From positions 2,728,001 through 2,792,000 of the forward strand of contig JACKLI010000001.1 of NCBI GenBank assembly GCA_024235995.1: a stretch of 64,000 nucleotides of DNA, given 5' to 3'. Below, piece by piece: positions 60,707 through 64,000 of this stretch; the stretch's first letter is position 1; every line of letters starts with the position of its first letter. The DNA is from Burkholderiaceae bacterium. GTDB lineage: Bacteria; Pseudomonadota; Gammaproteobacteria; Burkholderiales; Burkholderiaceae_C. The translations under genes were made by a program, and so were the position numbers. A model generated the notes under the pieces. It did no database searches and was not told the origin of the DNA. It saw nothing but the letters and a program-made list of their open reading frames with translations.

Positions 60707-61684
60707 ATGCACCCGTCGCAACCCCCCGACTTCCTGGTTTTCACCGGCAACGCCAACCCCGCGCTGGCCGCCGAGATCGCCCGCAACCTGGACATCAGCC
60801 TGGGCGCCGCCGACGTGGGGCGCTTCTCCGACGGCGAGGTCACGGTCGAGCTCAAGCAGAACGTGCGCGCGCGCGACATCTTCGTGGTGCAGCCCACCTG
60901 CGCGCCCACCAACGACAACCTGATGGAGTTGCTGGTGATGGTCGATGCGCTCAAGCGCGCCTCGGTCGAGCGCATCTGCGCCGTCATCCCCTACTTCGGC
61001 TACGCCCGCCAGGACCGCCGCCCGCGCTCCACCCGCGTGCCGATCTCGGCCAAGGTGGTGGCCAACATGCTGCAGGCGGTGGGCGTCAACAGCGTGCTCA
61101 CCATGGACCTGCACGCCGACCAGATCCAGGGCTTCTTCGACATCCCGGTCGACAACATCTACGCCTCGCCCGTGCTGCTGGCCGACCTGCGGCAAAAGAA
61201 CTACCACGACCTACTGGTCGTCAGCCCCGACGTGGGCGGCGTGGTGCGCGCGCGCGCGCTGGCCAAGCAGCTGGGGTGCGACCTGGCCATCATCGACAAG
61301 CGCCGGCCCAAGGCCAACGTGAGCGAGGTGATGCACGTCATCGGCGACATCGACGGGCGCAACTGCGTGATCATGGACGACATGATCGACACCGCCGGCA
61401 CGCTGGTGAAGGCGGCCGAGGTGCTCAAGGAGCGCGGCGCCAAGAAGGTGTACGCCTACTGCACGCACCCCATCTTCTCGGGGCCCGCGGTCGATCGCAT
61501 CACGCAGGGCCAGGCGCTGGACGAGGTGGTGGTGACCAACACCATCCCGCTCAGCCCGGCCGCCGCACAGTGCCCCAAGATTCGCCAGCTGTCCGTGGCG
61601 CCGCTGTTTGCGCAAACCATCCAGCGCATCGCGCACGGGCAGTCGGTCATGAGTTTGTTCCGCGAGCAGGAGAACCTGTTCTGA
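60707..61684 (+). CDS. prs: Ribose-phosphate pyrophosphokinase
   Basis: Makes PRPP from ribose 5-phosphate and ATP. FSDGEVTVELKQNVRARDIF, YFGYARQDRRPRSTRVPIS, DLHADQIQGFFDIPVDN and the PRPP loop VIMDDMIDTAGTL are all present. 325 residues from ATG 60707. Confidence 0.97.
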   Translation: MHPSQPPDFLVFTGNANPALAAEIARNLDISLGAADVGRFSDGEVTVELKQNVRARDIFVVQPTCAPTNDNLMELLVMVDALKRASVERICAVIPYFGYARQDRRPRSTRVPISAKVVANMLQAVGVNSVLTMDLHADQIQGFFDIPVDNIYASPVLLADLRQKNYHDLLVVSPDVGGVVRARALAKQLGCDLAIIDKRRPKANVSEVMHVIGDIDGRNCVIMDDMIDTAGTLVKAAEVLKERGAKKVYAYCTHPIFSGPAVDRITQGQALDEVVVTNTIPLSPAAAQCPKIRQLSVAPLFAQTIQRIAHGQSVMSLFREQENLF

Positions 61685-61778
61685 GGAGCATTTCGCGGGT
61701 GGCGCCAGCCTGTCGGGCGAGCCATCCTTTTCAAACGGGGTCGCACTGGTCGCGGTCGGTCCCATTCAGGAGTTCAAC

Positions 61779-62420
61779 ATGAAATTCGTCGCTTTCGAGC
61801 GCAACAAGCAGGGTACGGGTGCGAGCCGCCGTCTGCGCAACGCCGGCAAGGCGCCCGGCATCGTCTACGGGGGCGAAGGCCAGCCCCAGCTGATCGAGCT
61901 CGATCACAACGCCCTGTGGCAGGCCCTCAAGAAAGAGGCCTTCCACTCCAGCGTGCTGACCATGGAACTGGCCGGCAAGGAAAGCCAGGTGCTGCTGCGC
62001 GACGTGCAGGTGCACCCCTACCGCCAGCAGATCCTGCACGTGGACTTCCTGCGCGTGTCGGCCACGCACAAGATCCACATGAAGGTACCGCTGCACTACC
62101 AGGGCGAGGAAGAGTCGCCCGCGGTCAAGCTGGGCAAGTGCCTGATCAACCATGTGCAGACCGAGCTCGAGATCAGCTGTCTGCCGGCCGACCTGCCCGA
62201 GTCGATCACGGTCGACCTGTCCAAGCTGGAGCAAGGCACGACGCTGACGCTCAAGGACGTGCCGCTGCCCAAGGGCGTCGAGCCCGTGCTGCGCGGCCAC
62301 ACGGCCGAGGGCTTCGTGCTGGTGTCGGTGGCCAACCCGGTCGCCGAGGAAGCCGAGCCCGCAGCCGATGCCGCGGCAGCGCCTGCCGCCGCGCCCGCCC
62401 CGGCTGGCGACAAGAAGTGA
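61779..62420 (+). CDS. rplY: 50S ribosomal protein L25 (CTC form)
   Basis: Binds 5S rRNA. 213 residues: an L25 domain (FVAFERNKQGTGASRRLRNA, GKAPGIVYGG) plus the longer TL5/CTC C-terminal domain, ending in an alanine-rich tail. The order prs-rplY-pth is standard. Confidence 0.95.
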   Translation: MKFVAFERNKQGTGASRRLRNAGKAPGIVYGGEGQPQLIELDHNALWQALKKEAFHSSVLTMELAGKESQVLLRDVQVHPYRQQILHVDFLRVSATHKIHMKVPLHYQGEEESPAVKLGKCLINHVQTELEISCLPADLPESITVDLSKLEQGTTLTLKDVPLPKGVEPVLRGHTAEGFVLVSVANPVAEEAEPAADAAAAPAAAPAPAGDKK

Positions 62421-62455
62421 TGGCCGCGGCCCTTTGACGGCCGCCTGCCCTGCCC

Positions 62456-62480
62456 GACGGCTCGCCTCGCGCGGGCCGTC
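62456..62480 (+). terminator. Possible terminator after rplY
   Basis: GACGGC (62456-62461) pairs with GCCGTC (62475-62480), with partial pairing inside the loop, then AGCCTTTG. The T run is weak and pth begins 30 bases on. Confidence 0.25.
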
Positions 62481-62510
62481 AGCCTTTGTGGCGCTCGATA
62501 ATCGCCTTCC

Positions 62511-63146
62511 ATGATCAAGCTGTTTGTCGGCCTGGGCAACCCGGGCCCCGAGTACGCCGCCACGCGCCACAACGCGGGCTTCTGGTGGATCGACGAGCTC
62601 GCCCGGCGCCTGAACGCGAATCTCGTCCTCGAGCGGGCCTACAAGGGCCGGGTGGCGCGCGCCAGCGTGGCGGGCCAGAGCGTGTGGCTGCTGCAGCCGC
62701 AGACCTTCATGAACCTGTCGGGCCAGTCGGTGGCGGCGCTGGCGCGCTTCTTCAAGATCGCGCCCGCCGAAATTCTGGTGGCGCACGACGAGCTGGACCT
62801 GCCCGCGGGCGAGGCCAAGCTCAAGTTCGGCGGCGGCCACGCCGGCCACAACGGCCTGCGCGACATCCACGCGCAGCTGGGCACGGCCGACTACTGGCGC
62901 CTGCGCCTGGGCATCGGCCACCCCGGCGCGCGCCACGAGGTGGTGGGCTGGGTGCTCAAAAAACCCCCGCTGGACGAGCAGATCGCCATCGAGCAGGCCA
63001 TCGACCGCGCCGCCGCCGCCTTCGAGCTGCTGGCCGCCGGCGACATGAACGCCGCCACTCAGCGCATCCACACCAGCAAACCGCCGCGGCCCAAGCCCGA
63101 GCGCAAGCCACCGCCCGCCGAGTCCGGCACGCGACAGGAAGGCTGA
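62511..63146 (+). CDS. pth: Peptidyl-tRNA hydrolase
   Basis: Frees tRNA from stalled peptidyl-tRNA. LFVGLGNPGPEYAATRHNAG holds the catalytic His; FMNLSGQSV, HDELDLPAGEAKLKFGGGHA and GHNGLRDI follow. 211 residues, with a basic proline-rich tail. Confidence 0.97.
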   Translation: MIKLFVGLGNPGPEYAATRHNAGFWWIDELARRLNANLVLERAYKGRVARASVAGQSVWLLQPQTFMNLSGQSVAALARFFKIAPAEILVAHDELDLPAGEAKLKFGGGHAGHNGLRDIHAQLGTADYWRLRLGIGHPGARHEVVGWVLKKPPLDEQIAIEQAIDRAAAAFELLAAGDMNAATQRIHTSKPPRPKPERKPPPAESGTRQEG

Positions 63147-63186
63147 GCCAGGGGGCCGGCTTTCGTGGTGATAATGCCGGCCACCC

Positions 63187-64000
63187 ATGGGCTTCTTCCT
63201 CGTCAAGCGCCTGCTCACGCTGATCATCACGCTGGTGGCGACCAGCGTGATCGTGTTTGCCGTCCTCGAGATCCTGCCCGGCAACGCCGCCCAGGTGCTG
63301 ATGGGCCCTGATGCCGACCCGGCCGCCGTCGCCGCCAAGGCCGTCGAGCTGGGGCTGGATCAGCCCGCCCTGTCCCGCTACCTGCACTGGATCGGCGGGC
63401 TGCTGCGCGGCGACATGGGCCTGTCCTACGCCTACGGCTCCTCGGTCGCCGAGCTGATCGGCGAGCGCCTGCAGCTCACGGTGCCGCTGGCGGTGCTGGC
63501 CATGGCGCTGACGGCGCTGCTGGCGCTGGCGGTGGGCGTGTACGCCGCCTCGCAGCACAACAAGGCCGGCGACACCGGCCTGATGGCGCTGGCGCAGCTG
63601 GGCATCGCGGTGCCCAACTTCTGGTTCGCCATCCTCTTGATCCTGCTGTTTTCGGTCAAGCTGCAGTGGTTTTCGGCCGGCGGCTTCGACGGCTGGGTTT
63701 TCGACGACGGCGTGTGGGCCGGCCTGTGGGACGGCCTGAAGGCGCTGATCCTGCCGGCCGTGGCGCTGGCCGTGGTGCAGGCGGCCATCCTGGCGCGCTT
63801 TACGCGCTCGGCGGTGCTGGAGGTGCTGCGCGAAGATTTTGTGCGCACCGCGCGCGCCAAGGGCCTGAGCCGCCGCGCCACGCTGTGGGGCCACGTGCTG
63901 CGCAACGCCATGATCCCGGTCATCACCGTCATGGGCCTGCAGTTTGCCGAGCTGCTGGCCGGCACCATCGTGGTCGAGAGCGTGTTCTACCTGCCCGGCC
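63187..64000 (+). CDS. DppB-type ABC transporter permease, N-terminal part
   Basis: The first 271 codons of a dipeptide/oligopeptide/nickel-type inner-membrane permease; the end lies beyond the window. MGFFLVKRLLTLIITLVATS is the usual first helix, LLRGDMGLSYAYGSSV a conserved periplasmic block, and ARAKGLSRRATLWGHVLRNA the EAA loop contacting the ATPase. The substrate cannot be inferred. Confidence 0.92.
   Translation, partial: MGFFLVKRLLTLIITLVATSVIVFAVLEILPGNAAQVLMGPDADPAAVAAKAVELGLDQPALSRYLHWIGGLLRGDMGLSYAYGSSVAELIGERLQLTVPLAVLAMALTALLALAVGVYAASQHNKAGDTGLMALAQLGIAVPNFWFAILLILLFSVKLQWFSAGGFDGWVFDDGVWAGLWDGLKALILPAVALAVVQAAILARFTRSAVLEVLREDFVRTARAKGLSRRATLWGHVLRNAMIPVITVMGLQFAELLAGTIVVESVFYLPG

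Noticed and set aside
1..64000. CRISPR array
   Set aside because: No regularly spaced direct repeats were seen; the repeats present are dispersed.

Overview
This window is high-GC chromosomal DNA from a betaproteobacterium, most likely Burkholderiales, family Comamonadaceae. The evidence is the gene order (rpoE-rseA-rseB-degP-lepA-lepB-rnc-era-recO-pdxJ-acpS, rpmF-plsX-fabHDG-acpP-fabF, ispE-tRNA-Gln-prs-rplY-pth), the GC-rich codon use, and two families of dispersed repeats I associate with that family. The family assignment is inference; I cannot name a species.

Layout. 1-182: start of a short-chain dehydrogenase (minus strand). 412-9621: a compact selenocysteine module, fdnG (in-frame UGA at codon 196), fdnH, fdnI, fdhE, selA, selB and the tRNA-Sec gene, all on the plus strand and mostly overlapping. 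selD is not in the window. 9804-13086: a GcvH-like lipoyl-domain gene coupled to a DsrE-like gene that is cut in two by a 2406-bp ISL3-family element (10415-12820; 8-bp target duplication, matching inverted ends). The element carries passenger genes of unknown function. 13083-30900: a long minus-strand housekeeping block covering acpS, pdxJ, recO, a pyrimidine-dimer glycosylase, era, rnc, lepB, lepA, the RpoE stress system with DegP, and fatty-acid synthesis genes up to plsX. rpmF and its promoter follow at 31057-31402.

31409-33823: a large membrane-anchored protein of uncertain function and msrA. 33910-42587 (plus): srkA, a TetR-regulated RND efflux pair, pcm, a rhodanese and a TolC-family outer-membrane protein. 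42644-46703 (minus): exosortase H with its partner membrane protein, waaA and a phosphomannomutase/phosphoglucomutase. 46822-48356: an EamA transporter converging on ribE. 48385-48725: a CAU-anticodon tRNA split by a 264-nt group I intron. 48760-57237: hrcA, nadK, recN, rapZ, mutY, a dynamin-like GTPase and mutM. 57259-64000: a TPR lipoprotein, lolB, ispE, tRNA-Gln, prs, rplY, pth and the start of a DppB-type ABC permease.

The points most worth following are the group I intron, the ISL3 element with its passenger genes and odd transposase C-terminus, the GcvH-like/DsrE-like pair it has disrupted, a two-hairpin terminated leader or small RNA ahead of lepA, and dispersed repeats that have become coding sequence in several housekeeping genes (era, selA, fabD, srkA, waaA and the phosphomannomutase).
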